NCBI GenBank assembly: GCA_946902875.1
Contig: OX336343.1
Coordinates: 22,367,596 to 22,431,595 of the forward strand
DNA length: 64,000 nt
Reading direction: 5' to 3'
Origin: Nematopogon swammerdamellus
Taxonomy: Eukaryota; Arthropoda; Insecta; Lepidoptera; Adelidae
Shown here: positions 1-11,205 of the stretch, in pieces
Layout of the letters: the number at the start of each line of letters is the position of its first letter
Position numbering within the stretch: position 1 is the stretch's first letter
Translations under genes and position numbers: made by a program
The notes under the pieces: generated by a model
Seen by the model: the letters and a program-made list of their open reading frames with translations, nothing else
What the model was told of the DNA's origin: nothing
Databases searched by the model: none

Positions 1-396
1 CATATTTGTAGGCGAAATATAAGACGTTCTTACACGTTTTTCACTAAAGTTGATATTTCCGGAGAAAAAAATATATATTATATTATTTTTTTGTATGCGA
101 CACAATATGTTTTCGTTAAATTCTCAAAACAATAGCACTTGATAGAACTTAGGCATATAGATCCTTAAACTATGAGAGAATCTGAACGAGATTGTGAAAA
201 GATCCTGTCCGAACTCGTCCCCCTTTGCCTAAAAACAAAAGTTGCGCGAGAGTGTCAAAAGTTGCTAAAAATGTAAGAAATTGTAACCATCTGGCAACAC
301 ATGACGAAATGTCATCCGAGCCAGGTGTCTAGTTAAGTCGACCGAGTTATAGTTCCTAACGGACGGTTAACTATTTATCTATTTTTGCTCTATTAT
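1..396. other. AT-rich sequence, nothing recognised
   Basis: No convincing reading frame, RNA gene or repeat is seen. The stretch holds short A/T runs and frequent stops in all frames. Confidence 0.5.
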
Positions 397-640
397 CTAT
401 AGGCTCCCCGTACGGGTACGGAAACCTAAAAAAAATCGGGGCGAGGTTTGCGGAGCGGCATCGTGTGCGGCCAAGTGCGCGAACCATTCTCGGAGCTGTG
501 CAGTGGGAACATACCTAGACCCATTGGCGTATATAGAGGGGGGGCCGGGTGGGCACGGCCCACCCCAGAAGTGTCTGGTGCCCACCCCAGGATGTTGGGT
601 TGCCAACCCAAAATTCTAGGTTGGGCACTTAAATAATTTC
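397..640. repeat. Lepidopteran repeat end plus GC-rich inverted patch
   Basis: Around 400-430 is the 'ccgtacgggtacggaaacctaaaaa' type end of the GTCT-bearing repeat found many times in this window. At 540-620 a GC-rich stretch repeats 'gtgggca/gcccacccc' on both strands. Short frames here are low-complexity by-products. Confidence 0.4.
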
Positions 641-1321
641 ACACAAAAACACTTAAATAATCTACAGCTGAGGAATCAACATAAAATTCCATTTCCATCC
701 AGGTAATCAAAATAAACACTTTAGAAACTTTCCGAAATCAATGGTCGAAATACGGCTCAACACTTCAAGTTCAAATTACCTACTTTTATGGCGTAGGTAC
801 ATCGGGTTTCGGCTTCATCGTGCATCGCTTTTCAGGGGCTAGGCCCACACTGGAAAATAACCCTAGATACGCCAATGCCTAGACCCCCACACCAACCCCC
901 CAAAGGTTCACGGTGATCGGTCCAGCAGTTTCGGAGTCTATCGGTGTGCTATCGGCCTCCAACAAACAGATCAACAAACAGATACCAACATCCATTTATT
1001 TTATATGTACATTTACATATGCCGAGAGATATGCATACCATACTCCTATAGACCAATCGTATTTAGCATACACCGGATTTCACCGGAAATAGAGAAAGAA
1101 GTTCGATCTCTTTTCGTCTGTGTAAAAAAGAGATATGAATTTCATCTCTTTCAAGTATTTTGTTAAAAAAGTGAATGCTGTACCTACAGAATGAAAATGC
1201 CTAACAATTATATACATTAATTACTTACTGGATAATGTATGCATACCATTCATTTTATAACTCCAAAACCAATTATGCATACACAATCTAAAAAAAAATA
1301 TTGTCGTCTGTAGCTAGACAG
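641..1321. other. Non-coding AT-rich stretch
   Basis: No gene is visible. A short piece near 905-985 (ggtccagcagtttcggagtc, then acaaacaga) looks like the tail of an interspersed repeat. Nothing else stands out. Confidence 0.4.
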
Positions 1322-1830
1322 GGTGTCCCGGCTGCATATTTCCAAAGTCTATAGGATGAGTTCCTCTGATTGGTCGATGCCAGTTTGGCGGGAAATTTAA
1401 ATTTCGGAAGTATTTGAACTGCACTATGCGAGTTTTCTCCGTTTTGGTGGTTTAAAAAAAATAACCAGTGTTAAATTTAGAAGATGCGTCGCGTAACCTA
1501 ATGTTGAGGCGGCGCATGTCGTTTTTGTTACGTTTGTATTTCCGAAAATAAAGCTTTTAGGTGGTTATAAAAAAAATTAAACAACCTAAAAAAAATTTAA
1601 ACAACCTAACATTGCTTAAAAAAGAATAAAAAGAAAAAAAACCAGAAAGATTTGGTGGGATTCGAACCCATGGTCAAAAAATGCAAACTCTACACCGTAC
1701 CAATGCGCTACGAAATCACTTAGACGAGCTAACGAATTTCGGGTTCAGTAGGTTCGCTGAGTGCCGGAGGCGGAGCCAGACGAAATTTAATTTCCCGCCA
1801 AACTGGCATCGACCAATCAGCATAACACAC
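1322..1830. mobile_element. MITE-like element with 40-bp inverted repeats
   Basis: Bases 1366-1406 and 1781-1820 are inverted copies of about 40 bp (key part gattggtcgatgccagtttg). Between them is AT-rich DNA and a tRNA-like segment. No transposase is present. The outer boundary and target duplication are not clear. Confidence 0.55.
1650..1718 (-). pseudogene. tRNA-like sequence or SINE head
   Basis: On the minus strand a box A (TAGCGCATTGG, about 1700-1710) and a box B (GGTTCGAATCC, 1658-1668) are correctly spaced for a tRNA. The putative acceptor stem pairs badly, so this is a tRNA relic or a tRNA-derived SINE head inside the MITE, not a working tRNA. Confidence 0.5.
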
Positions 1831-1849
1831 CTATAAATAGATTATGGAT

Positions 1850-2160
1850 TTAAGCGTCCCGGCTTGCATAAGAAATATTCAAGGTCGTAGCGTAGGTACT
1901 CCATATGGCGTTGAATACGAATATGAAAGAATTTTTCAGTGTAGTTTAGAATTTTTTTGATTGTCTATGTCTATAAATAAACTTTCAATATTTACTTCGG
2001 CCAAAATATATCTATGGGGACAGTAAAAAAAATCTTAACCAAACTGAAAAATTATTTCATATTCGTGTTTTACACCATGGAGTAGTAAATATTGAATATT
2101 AAAATCAAATATCTACACCAGATTTTAATGTTCCCTACGCAAACTGGGATACCTGTATAT
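1850..2160. mobile_element. Imperfect palindromic MITE
   Basis: The segment 1898-1940 (ctccatatgg...aatttttcagt) is matched in inverse by 2043-2084. The outer parts (about 1853-1880 and 2125-2155) also resemble each other in inverse. Short, AT-rich and without a gene. Confidence 0.45.
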
Positions 2161-2436
2161 GCACTGATATAAGATATAAGGGTCTTTTCATAACGTTTTT
2201 TTCTTATATTTTGTCACTCTACACCCTTGGGTTGAGACTTGGGACAGACGGCCATGGCCATGGAGTCCATGCACGTTCAGTAAAAAGCAGCTTAGAAGGA
2301 CGCCACCTGTGGACGCCACCCAACTCCCAAGAGCCAAGGGTGCAACTTCCAATACATCATAAGTACCTATACATTTTATTCTTAAATATTAGTATTTTTT
2401 GAAGTAAATTTACGTGCATACCTTAACCCACTGCTC

Positions 2437-2560
2437 CATTTCGGATTCCATGTAAAACTGGAGGTCCTGCTGGTTGACTGGAGGAGATTGCCTAAGGCAA
2501 TAAGTGCGCCCTTGCCACTATTTGCGACACATTAAGTGGCATAAAGTGTACCTAATTATT
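2437..2560 (+). repeat. SINE/LINE 3' tail fragment
   Basis: The sequence 'ggttgactggaggagattgc' followed by 'aaggcaataagtgcgccctt' and 'attaagtggcataaa' recurs at about 15,885-15,960, with related pieces near 61,500. It is a shared 3' tail of interspersed retroelements. Confidence 0.5.
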
Positions 2561-2667
2561 ATATGCATTTATTCACACGTTTCTTTTTATATACATTTTA
2601 CATATTATTTACAAACTTAAAATCTAATAGGTACTTACAAGTATACAAATAAAACGGAGTTTCTACC

Positions 2668-2740
2668 ACCGGCGGCGGCGCGGCTGGGCGGCGGCGGCGC
2701 CGGCGGGGGTGGCGCCGCCGGCGCGGGCGGCGGCGGTGAT
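2668..2740. repeat. GC-rich GGC-triplet island
   Basis: About 70 bases made almost wholly of G and C in GGC/GCC triplets, in sharp contrast to the AT-rich surroundings. Both strands could read as Ala/Gly/Pro/Arg runs. A 3'-splice-like 'ttatgtttcag' follows near 2770, but no coding context supports an exon. Confidence 0.5.
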
Positions 2741-2870
2741 TTATTTCCAGCTTACTATAATTATTATTATGTTTCAGGTAAGAAAAAAATGCTTAGGTAA
2801 TTAAAAATTATTGACATGCTTAAATTACGTAAGTACCTATTTATTTTACGTCGTCAACTCTAAATAACTG

Positions 2871-3200
2871 CCTTTTTTTTTTTTTTTTATGGAAACTGAC
2901 ACGGTTGGCTACATCACCTACAACATCCGTGATGTCAGCCCATAACACCGGGTGAACTTGGTGCCACGTCAGCCTTCCCTTCGGTCGTGCCGGCTATACT
3001 GAACTGGACGGAAAACACAAACTATTTACATAGCCGTTTCTACCGACCTTTCATTCAGTGCGGTGGTACCAACCCGGGCGGGTTAAACCCTACCACCTAG
3101 TAATATAAGAAGGGAGTCATATCCCTTAGTCGCCTTTTACGACATACACGGGGAGAGATGCAGTGGGGCTATTCTTTTAAAGTACCGGCCCCACACGGTA
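2871..3200 (-). mobile_element. SINE, family B (minus strand)
   Basis: A T-run at 2871 (the A-tail in inverse) is followed by the tail shared by several SINEs here (ggaaactgacacggttggct) and then by the family-B head (ccccactgcatctctccccg in inverse, ending ccggccccac). Related copies lie at 18,767 and 34,471. Confidence 0.7.
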
Positions 3201-3479
3201 CAAAACTATGCCTAAAACAATGATTCGGTAAATCTGTAAATACTGCAGTAAATCGTTAATAAATTATATGGCAATACTAGATAGATACCTACCTTTTTTT
3301 CTAAACTAGTACCGTGAAATCTTTAATGTGGAAAAACTTCTTTTACATTTATTTTAATGTAGGTAGTGACATCTAACAGACAATACATGAATCAAACTAG
3401 CAGACTAATAAGTAAGCTTGAACATGCTGATAAGTTGAAGAGAGATTGCTACTTCCCGGTAGATGTCGTTAATTATTTA

Positions 3480-3720
3480 TTCGACACTACCCAAAGTACG
3501 GCGCCTCGGCGTACTCTAGTCCATCGTATTTTAGGTCCGATAATTTGGGTCATGCCTAAATTATCGTGTACCAAATTATCGGACCTAGAGTACGCTGTAC
3601 TAGAATACGGATGCCCAAAATAAGATACCTCGAATACGATGTACCAAAATACGATGAACCAAATTATCGGACCCAGAGTACGATGGACTCGAATACGATG
3701 TACTAGAATATGGTACACCA
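3480..3720. repeat. Degenerate tandem phrases
   Basis: Short phrases 'gaatacgatgtac', 'ccaaattatcgga' and 'gagtacgatggac' recur many times in mixed order and orientation. Both strands stay open through it because of the repeats. It looks like a decayed minisatellite, not a gene. Confidence 0.5.
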
Positions 3721-4419
3721 TTTGATGCGTGTGGGTGGAGCGAGTTGCGAGCTGACTATTATTAGTGTACCGTACTTTAGTTGATATTATCCTGTCTGAA
3801 TGGTCTGTCTGTATATTTTATTTTATGGACAACCGGCACGTTGGCTGTCTTTTGAACATGTAGGTAGGTTAGGTACCTATCTAATTTATGAACATTCTTT
3901 CTAGCTGTTGTTCTGTTTGTATTTATAGATGAATATTTTCTCAATAAAATCTGCACGTAGGTACAATGCCAATATCAATCGAATACAATACAATGCCAGA
4001 GTAACCAGCGATTTGGTGGTTCAGCATCATCCAGCGGGGGATGCCGCAAGTAAAGCCCACAGATTACCAATATATTGGTAAAGCCCCAAATGTTGCCATT
4101 GGATCAGTTCAGTAGTCATATCATACATAATGGGCATGTGGATCCCTATTTAGTCTGTGTCAATAAGTTACTCTATGGTCTGTGTTTACGCGCTTACAAC
4201 GCGTTTACAACGTTTTTTACGTGCTTACAACGCCTGTAACGAAAGTCGAGAAGCGAAACAAGTTATTCGTTCGTCGTGCAAAACTGTGTAAAGATAAGGT
4301 GTGTGTTGACAACATTTGAAAGGACAATGGGGGTAATTAACATACTTTCCGGAAAAACTAAACCCACCGCCCTGACCCGACATAACCTCTTAGTGTGGCT
4401 ATTCCCTACAGTGTTTTTG
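3721..4419. other. Non-coding stretch
   Basis: No recognised gene or repeat. The phrase 'acgcgcttacaacgcgtttacaacg' near 4188-4230 is a short tandem of 'gtttacaacgc'. Confidence 0.35.
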
Positions 4420-4540
4420 CGACAGGCTCGCCACCTCTCACCTTGGCACGGTACTTCCACTGAGTCATGCAGGAGGTGGGTCTTCGTGCCTTACTTGCTG
4501 TTTGATCGATTGAATCTTGTTCGAATACTTTGCGAAATAT
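4420..4540 (+). repeat. SINE fragment, family C
   Basis: Partial copy: 'gctcgccacctctcaccttgg', 'gagtcatgcaggaggtgggt', 'cttcgtgccttacttgctg'. Fuller copies lie at 23,662, 35,845, 37,447 and 61,978. Confidence 0.6.
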
Positions 4541-4734
4541 CAAAGAGATATAATAGATATAATATCAAAGAGTAATATTGATAATATAAGAGTTATGTAC
4601 TCTATGGTCCCAATCAAAGAATAATATAATTATTAAACGCCCCAAAGAGTGGGCATTGGGTTGAGAACATGGTATATACAAAAACCATGCAAAAACCACA
4701 AAATACGAAGTCAAGCTAAGCTATGAAGCTATCA

Positions 4735-4915
4735 TTACGCCATCTAGCAAAACACGTAGGTACAACACTTGAATCTTTAGGGTCAATAATGCCATCTAGC
4801 GCTGAATAGCAAAACCACGTTCAATACTCTGGATCCGAGTTTCAATATTGCTATTTAGCGTTGAATAGCATCTCAAACTTCAATATCGCCATCTAGCGTT
4901 GAATAGCGAAAAGAA
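4735..4915 (+). repeat. Imperfect tandem repeat, about 60-bp unit
   Basis: The phrase 'gccatctagcgttgaatagc' appears three times with variation, each followed by 'caatat' or 'ttcaatac'. A fourth, shorter start lies near 4738. Confidence 0.55.
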
Positions 4916-5403
4916 AATAATTATACACATGCGAGCGTGCGTGTCACACCACACCACACTAGCTAATCGCCATGTACCGAAAAAACATTATTATATTTCT
5001 TAATAAATATCATAGATGGCGCTCTAAGGCAAATTCATTGAAATTGAAAATTCCTTGCATTTGATTGATTGAACCACGATGCGATGTAGGAAAGATCTAC
5101 CTATGTTGAAGTGAAGATTGACATTGTAACTTGTATTCTGGTAGGTACCTACCTACCTACATATGTAAGTGTTAATGAAACCATATGAAGTAAAGCGTGT
5201 TTTGAACGCGGTTTTGAAGTACAATTTTACCTTCAGAAAAGATAAATGATAAGTAGGTAGGTACCTACCTACATATTTAAATAAATGCATCTTTTCAAAG
5301 AGGAAAAAAACAATTTTAAACAAACTCCTATACTATACAGTCTCCTTTTACTATGACTGTGGACCCGGAGAAAAACTTCTTTACTCGGGCGGGAGTCAGG
5401 TCA
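4916..5403. other. Non-coding, GTAGGTAC microsatellite patches
   Basis: No gene. Short GTAG/CTAC tracts of a type common in moth DNA occur at about 5140-5165 and 5252-5272. Confidence 0.45.
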
Positions 5404-5404
5404 G

Positions 5405-6285
5405 TACGAGAGCGCACCGTAAAAAACCAACGTCATCGAGTACCAAGATGGGACTAGTTTGTGGTGGTCTAGAATAGGATAGGCATCTAAAATATACAGG
5501 GTTGCCTGAGCAAATCCTGGCACGTTTTGTGTAAAAGGTAATTAAACATGTAATTTTTTTGGTGCAATTTACGTCATCGAGTACCAACTGGAGACCTGGC
5601 ACATTCGATAAAGGTCATCAAGAAGAGCACAAAAATACTAGGTTGCCTCGTCCTACCTTGGCAGTTTTTGGAGTCGGGCAAATTTAAGAGTGCTGAAAAA
5701 TGGTCAAATTTACGTCATCGAGTACCAAGATGACAGTCACACCATTCGATAGTTCTGATAACCTAATTCATAAAAAACCTTGGTTGCCTGCCCTCACCTT
5801 GGAGCATTTCCTAGTCGGCCAAGTTGAATATCGGATAGCCGCCTTGTTACTAAGTTCTAAAATCGTCCATGTGTAATCATAGGACCGTTTAAAGATATAT
5901 TTATCATAAAACTGTGAACACTTTATTAATCCAGCTATACCAGTGGTAGTCAAACCGCGGCCCGCGGGCCGCATGCGGTCCGCGGGCGGTATTTGTACGC
6001 ATTGTCACAAACAGCGCAGATAATAATATATATTTAAGCTTTTACTCAGTATGAAAATATTATCTGCGCTGTGAGTGTGTGTGCGCGCTTGACGACAAAA
6101 ACTGATGCGTGAATATTCAGAGCAAGTGAGCGGGTGGCGAGACTGGCGGGAGAAGAGTTTCGGTAAATTTTCCAAATGTTGCTGCTCTGCGATTCGACGT
6201 ATCTATTGCCGATATTATCTATCAAAATATGGTTATACTTGAAGAAATATTTAAAGAATAATATAAAAAAATTAAAGGGTCGCTG
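5405..6285 (+). repeat. Left TIR with three 145-bp subrepeats
   Basis: The phrase 'acgtcatcgagtaccaa' recurs at about 5430, 5571 and 5712. Each is followed by a related 'ggttgcct...ccttggcat...gtcgggcaaatt' block. The regular spacing suggests repeated binding sites, which is inference. At 5941 the TIR contains a hAT-like terminus (see next entry). Confidence 0.7.
5941..5990. repeat. hAT-like terminus embedded in left TIR
   Basis: CAGTGGTAGTCAAACCGCGG followed by cccgcgggccgcatgcggt resembles hAT-type element ends (CAG-GGT...CAA plus a GC palindrome). The inverse copy ends at 10,669. The flanks (ctatac / gtatag) are inverted, not direct, so they are not a target duplication. Confidence 0.5.
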
Positions 6286-7400
6286 GAATTTGGAATCTGC
6301 GAAGGAAAACAAGGTATTAGTCGTAAAACTCTCACACCGTAACCGGTCTTTTTTGCCCGGTAACCCCGTGAGGCCTGCCGTCACTTTGTCCGCCCTATAT
6401 AAAATAGCACAGTCGCCGTGGTCGGCTGGTTTGTGAGTAGGAGCCATGGGTAGGAGCGGTCACTTTGCCCACCATAAGTTAGGGCGGCCGCAGTGACTGA
6501 CTACTGGCTAAGGGCGAGCGGCATCGAAGCCGCTGCAGCTGCGAGTGGTGAAGAGAACTGCCAATGAGAAGCGAATGTCAGTCAAACCGCCTGCTTGCTC
6601 GACATCGATACCGGCGCCCGCCGGGGGGATGGTGCTAGAAGGAGTTCCGCCAGTTCGATTACCACAGCGAAGAAGAACTGGCAAGAAACTTCGCTGGGTT
6701 GTACCCTGGTCGTCGACGGTAGGACGGCGAGGTGGTTCCGGACCTGCGAAGTTAAACGGATATGTTAGTATCGACAGAGAGCGCCGTGTTGATGAATCCC
6801 ACAGTCGGTAGTCGCAAGCGCTAGCGATCAGCGGGCTATCGTGTCAGTACGCCCCTAGAAGAAGCCCGTGGACAGCGTCTGGAGATACTCCTCCAGCGGT
6901 GCTATCCCTGTACGTACGGTGTACGGTGCGGTCTCTGTATTAGTTGGCGTTTCTGTGGACCAGGGCGCACCTGTGGTGATGCACAAGAATTTGTGTTGCC
7001 TGATCCTCATCTTGCTGATGAGTCCTTTGGCCGAAGGGTCGCTGTGTTAAGCCTTGGTAGTGTTCTCTGGAGCTGAATGGAGTTCACCAAATTACGAATC
7101 TAGCAATCTACTATGCCAGTGGCGTTTCACACTCAAGTAGAGCTCAGTAAGTCCGACATTCATTGCGACGATGTCTGTAGGATTTGCCACCGTCCTAGAC
7201 CTCGCACAGCTGAGAAATGTCAGGCGACAGGCAATCATTCTACGCCTAAACGGGATCTATTTTCACCTTCAATATGTTGTAGACAGGTTCTCCACCATGT
7301 CGCCCGGTTCGGTACTACAGGTCGCAGGCAAAAACTCCTCATGTCACTTTCCTGCACTTAGAGGTCAGCCTGTAACTAGCTGGTAACTTAGCCATTGCAC
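6286..7400 (+). other. Interior of the 5.8-kb element, unassigned
   Basis: GC content rises from about 6420 onwards. Short open segments exist (for example 6545-6811 and 6868-7050), but I recognise no domain. It may be the decayed 5' part of the LINE that follows. Confidence 0.3.
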
Positions 7401-7405
7401 ACGGA

Positions 7406-9770
7406 TTGACGCAGTTGGTGTCCGGAACTACTAGGATATCGACCCATCGACCTAGTTTATTGGACCTTGTCCTGACTATTGAGCCAAATGGCTACAGGGT
7501 GAGGATCGAGGCTCCCCTCGGTAACTCCGACCATTGCTTTATACGCTCAACTGTGCCAACTGTACACTTCGCAGAAGCACGTGAATGTAGTACGCGGACA
7601 GTTTGGCACTACCGGTTAGCACAATGGGATGACTTCCGTTCCTTCCTGGGTGCACACCCTTGGCGCGACGTTTGCTTCTCTTTTTCAGACCTATCCCTGT
7701 GTGCCCAATCGGTCGTCGATGTGATCGCACAGGGTATGAATTTCTCCATCCATCGTTCTCATCGGCGGACGCCTTAAGCCTTGGTTCGATCGTCATTCCA
7801 GGCTGGTTATTGACGCTAAGAACTAGGCCTATAGGAAATAGCTGCAAAATAGGTCTTTCAGCCTCGGTAGCTCAGTGGTACGGTCTGTCAACTGTTATTA
7901 AGCATCCCTGGGCGCTTACTTGGATGGGTGACCGCTCGACCATTGGATGCTGACCAAGTTTCGGATTCTAAGTTAAGCTGTAGGTTCCTCCCCTTCTTGC
8001 CTTACTAGGTGGTAGGGTTTATCCGGGCCGGGTTGGTACCACCGCACTGAACGATACGTCGGTCCAAATGGCTATGTAAATAGTTCGTGTTTCACGTCCA
8101 GTTCAGTGTAGCCGACATGAAATGGAGGGCAGCACTGACATGACACCTAGTTCACCCGGTGTTATGGGCTGACATCACTGATGTTGCAGGTGATGTAACC
8201 AAACGTGTCCGTTTCCATTTTAAAAAGTCGAGAATAGACGAGAGCTCAACGTCGCTGCTAGGTTCTACAAAGGAACGCAAAACTTGGCCAAGTTCAGGCG
8301 CGGCCGTGGAATTGGCGCGAAACTCACACCTACCTCTTCAGGTAGCCGCGCCTTCTGGTTTCTCGTCCTTTGATCGGAATTTATGCCGTCTTGCTACCCC
8401 CGCTGGAGCGTTCGGTCGGATGGTTTGCTCGAGTTATGTGCCCGCAGCAGGCGATTCCCGCTGACGATGCAGACGATTTCTGAGGACAGCACCTCGGCCG
8501 GCCGCCTGCATTGTTCTCTTCACTGAAGACTCCGATATATTTTAATTAGTATGTAAGCTATCGTCCACCTGAAAAGAACTCTGTAAAATTACTACTCATT
8601 AATTAAATACTTTTTAAAAAGTAAATAACCGGTGTCGACTACGTAATTCTCGCTATACTCGCGAAGGAAAAGGTAAATGTCTTTGCACGCCTTTTCGCAT
8701 CCAACTAGAACATGGATGACCTGGGCGCCAACCCCCGTCATTACCCCATTGCGGCCGTATGATGGCAAATATTACGTTCCACCCCAGAGTCGTCTATAAA
8801 ACGCACGTGGGTTGAATATTTCGAAGAGGAGCTAGGAGCTAGCCTGACGGCGTTCCAGCGATCGTTTTAAGAAGTTGTGCACTGGAATTGGCGCCATTCC
8901 TCACCAGCCTATTCAAATGCCCCTATTCCTCCGGTTCAATGCCTTCTTGCTGGAAGAGAGCTTCGGTCCGGTCGGTTTCGGACCCGGCGAACCCATCAAA
9001 ATATCGCCCTATTTCGATAACCTCACTCTTCACTAATGTTATGGAGCGTATGGTCAACTCAGCGCTCCCGACGTACCTAGAAGACTTTAAACTCCTCGAC
9101 GACAAGCAGTACGGCTTACTCAAGTAAAGGTCGACTGGAGATCTTCTAGCATACGTCACACATTTGTAGGCTGAAAGGCTCGATGGTTTTAGGGAATCGC
9201 TGGCGGCCGCTCTGGATATTTCCAAAGCATTATCGCGCCTCTGGGCACCGGGAAATACTAAGCAAGCTTCCAGCCTACGGTGTCCCAACAAAACTGTGCA
9301 CTTGGATTTCCAGTGTTTGATGGTCGGTTGATCTTTGTCGCCCTAGGTGGTGCCTGTCTGGTCGATTAATCAATCAATGCTTGTGTTTCACAAGGGTCCG
9401 TGCTGTCGCCAATGCTGTTTCTTTTATTTATCAACAAGGGTTCATCAACGACTAGAAGGGTAGAGGGGCCTCAGCAGCAAATGCGAGGCGCGAAACTGTT
9501 GCTCAGGTTGACCTGGTTTTCGAAAAAGTACCCTCTTGGGAAAGGAGAACTTGGTCAACGTCAAGGTAGCCAAAACGAAAGCTTGCGCCTTCTCTACTAA
9601 GGCTGATCCATCTCATCTTCAAGCTACTTTCCAGGATGTCCCCAACCAAGTCCCCAACGACGGTAGTCTGGACGTCCTGGGTGGGGAATGTGTCCAGCGA
9701 CGTTGGATTTTGATCGTTCATAGAGTTGAAGGCGAAACTATTGTCTCGAAAAGCTTATAGGGGTACAGAG
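7406..9770 (+). pseudogene. Jockey/CR1-type LINE ORF2 remnant (endonuclease + reverse transcriptase)
   Basis: At 7441-7550 one frame reads LLDLVLTIEP...PLGNSDHCF, the end of an apurinic-type endonuclease. A SINE then interrupts it (7861-8226). At 8888-9127 another frame has SKYRPISITSLF and LLDDKQYGLL, the N-terminal part of a non-LTR reverse transcriptase. At about 9391-9435 QGSVLSPMLFLLFIN is the palm block before the catalytic YADD. At 9548-9640 comes NLVNVKVAKTKACAFSTKA, the usual segment after the palm. I did not find the YADD block, and several frameshifts and stops separate the pieces. The LINE is dead. Assignment to Jockey versus CR1 is uncertain. Confidence 0.75.
7861..8226 (+). mobile_element. 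SINE-A copy (tRNA/5S composite head)
   Basis: Starts GCCTCGGTAGCTCAGTGG, then TTACTTGGATGGGTGACCGC (5S-like), body and shared tail, ending in a short A-run. It sits inside the LINE remnant. Confidence 0.8.
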
Positions 9771-10334
9771 ACGTGCGAGTTAGAACGACAAAGAGATGCT
9801 CAACAACCGGATTGTCTCTTTTTAAATCCCGATTTACTGCCACGTACTGTATAGTAAACAAAAAATGTGTCTTCGAGATGTTTAATACAACGACAAACAT
9901 GTTTTAGTTAATTTATATGTGACATAATTTAAAGTATTGAGGTGTACTGTGTTCTCTAAAGTAATTTAAAGTAAATGTGTACGTCGTTACTTATTTCTTC
10001 TATGTTGGCGTCTTTGGGACTACATGCAATCCTCATTGCGTCTTCCGGCTGCAATTTTTAAGATGTTCATTTTTGAAAAAGAAACTTCTCAGAGGTACGT
10101 CGAAAGAAACTTTGTTAAAATAGTGTGGAGTCTTGAAAACATTTAAGGGTGCTAGGCTTTCTCAAAAATTTTATGTCCTCCTGCTTTCACGATGTTCGAT
10201 GAAGTGAGCTTTAGGTTGTGTGCCGTGTTTTAGTTCGATGATTTCATTCATCAACTGGCTGAATAATTTCATGTCATCATTTTAAAAATGTTACGGGCTT
10301 TCTTTGTAGAAATGAAGCAATTATTAATACTTTT
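9771..10334. other. Interior of the 5.8-kb element, right side
   Basis: AT-rich with no recognised domain. On the minus strand about 10,155-10,280 gives an open stretch (MKLFSQLMNEIIELKHG) of unknown origin, possibly a transposase scrap. Confidence 0.3.
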
Positions 10335-11205
10335 CACATCGGTAATTATTTTTTTAATTTATGTCAAATATTCCTTCAAATATGACACCATATCTTGATA
10401 GATATTAGATATGTCGAATCGCAGGGCAGCAACAGTTGGAAAATTTGCCGAAACTCTTCTCCCGTCAGTCCCGCCACCCGCTCACTTGCTCTGCATATTT
10501 CCGCATCAGTTTTGTCGTCAAGTGCGCACACACACTCACAGCGCAGATAATATTTTCATACTGAGTAAAAGCTAAGATATATATTATTATCTGCGCTGTT
10601 TGTGACAATGCGTACAAATACCGCCCGCGGACCGCATGCGGCCCGCGGGCCGCGGTTTGACTACCACTGGTATAGCTGGATTAATAAAGTGTTCACAGTT
10701 TTATGATAAATATATCTTTAAACGGTCCTATGATTACACATGAACGATTTTAGAACTTAGTAACAAGGCGGCTATCCGATATTCAACTTGGCCGACTAGG
10801 AAATGCTCCAAGGTGAGGGCAGGCAACCAAGGTTTTTTATGAATTAGGTTATCAGAACTATCGAATGGTGTGACTGTCATCTTGGTACTCGATGACGTAA
10901 ATTTGACCATTTTTCAGCACTCTTAAATTTGCCCGACTCCAAAAACTGCCAAGGTAGGACGAGGCAACCTAGTATTTTTGTGCTCTTCTTGATGACCTTT
11001 ATCGAATGTGCCAGGTCTCCAGTTGGTACTCGATGACGTAAATTGCACCAAAAAAATGACATGTTTAATTACCTTTTACACAAAACGTGCCAGGATTTGC
11101 TCAGGCAACCCTGTATATTTTAGATGCCTATCCTATTCTAGACCACCACAAACTAGTCCCATCTTGGTACTCGATGACGTTGGTTTTTTACGGTGCGCTC
11201 TCGTA
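10335..11205 (-). repeat. Right TIR of the 5.8-kb element
   Basis: Inverse of 5405-6285, with the same three 'ttggtactcgatgacgt' phrases (about 10,883, 11,022 and 11,164) and the hAT-like end at 10,620-10,669. Small differences from the left copy are scattered throughout. Confidence 0.75.

Larger units (their letters stand above)
5405..11205. mobile_element. 5.8-kb DNA element with long terminal inverted repeats
   Basis: Ends are TACGAGAGCG...CGCTCTCGTA. The two TIRs (5405-6285 and about 10,335-11,205) match in inverse at constant coordinate sum 16,610 over much of their length. A possible 3-bp duplication CAG lies on both sides (5402-5404, 11,206-11,208). A TA duplication one step further in is equally possible. 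I see no intact transposase. The interior is a decayed LINE with a SINE in it. The superfamily is therefore open. Similarity between the TIRs is high, so the element is not ancient. Confidence 0.75.

Noticed and set aside
3366..3721. Overlapping 85- and 82-residue proteins
   Set aside because: Both lie in degenerate tandem phrases (gaatacgatgtac) and have no family resemblance.
7660..7953. Plus-strand frame of 97 codons (7660-7953)
   Set aside because: It runs across the LINE/SINE junction at 7861 and reads the SINE head as protein, so it cannot be one gene.
9503..9721. Minus-strand frame inside the LINE region as a gene
   Set aside because: It is the shadow of the plus-strand reverse-transcriptase fragment (NLVNVKVAKTKACAF), which carries the recognisable motifs.
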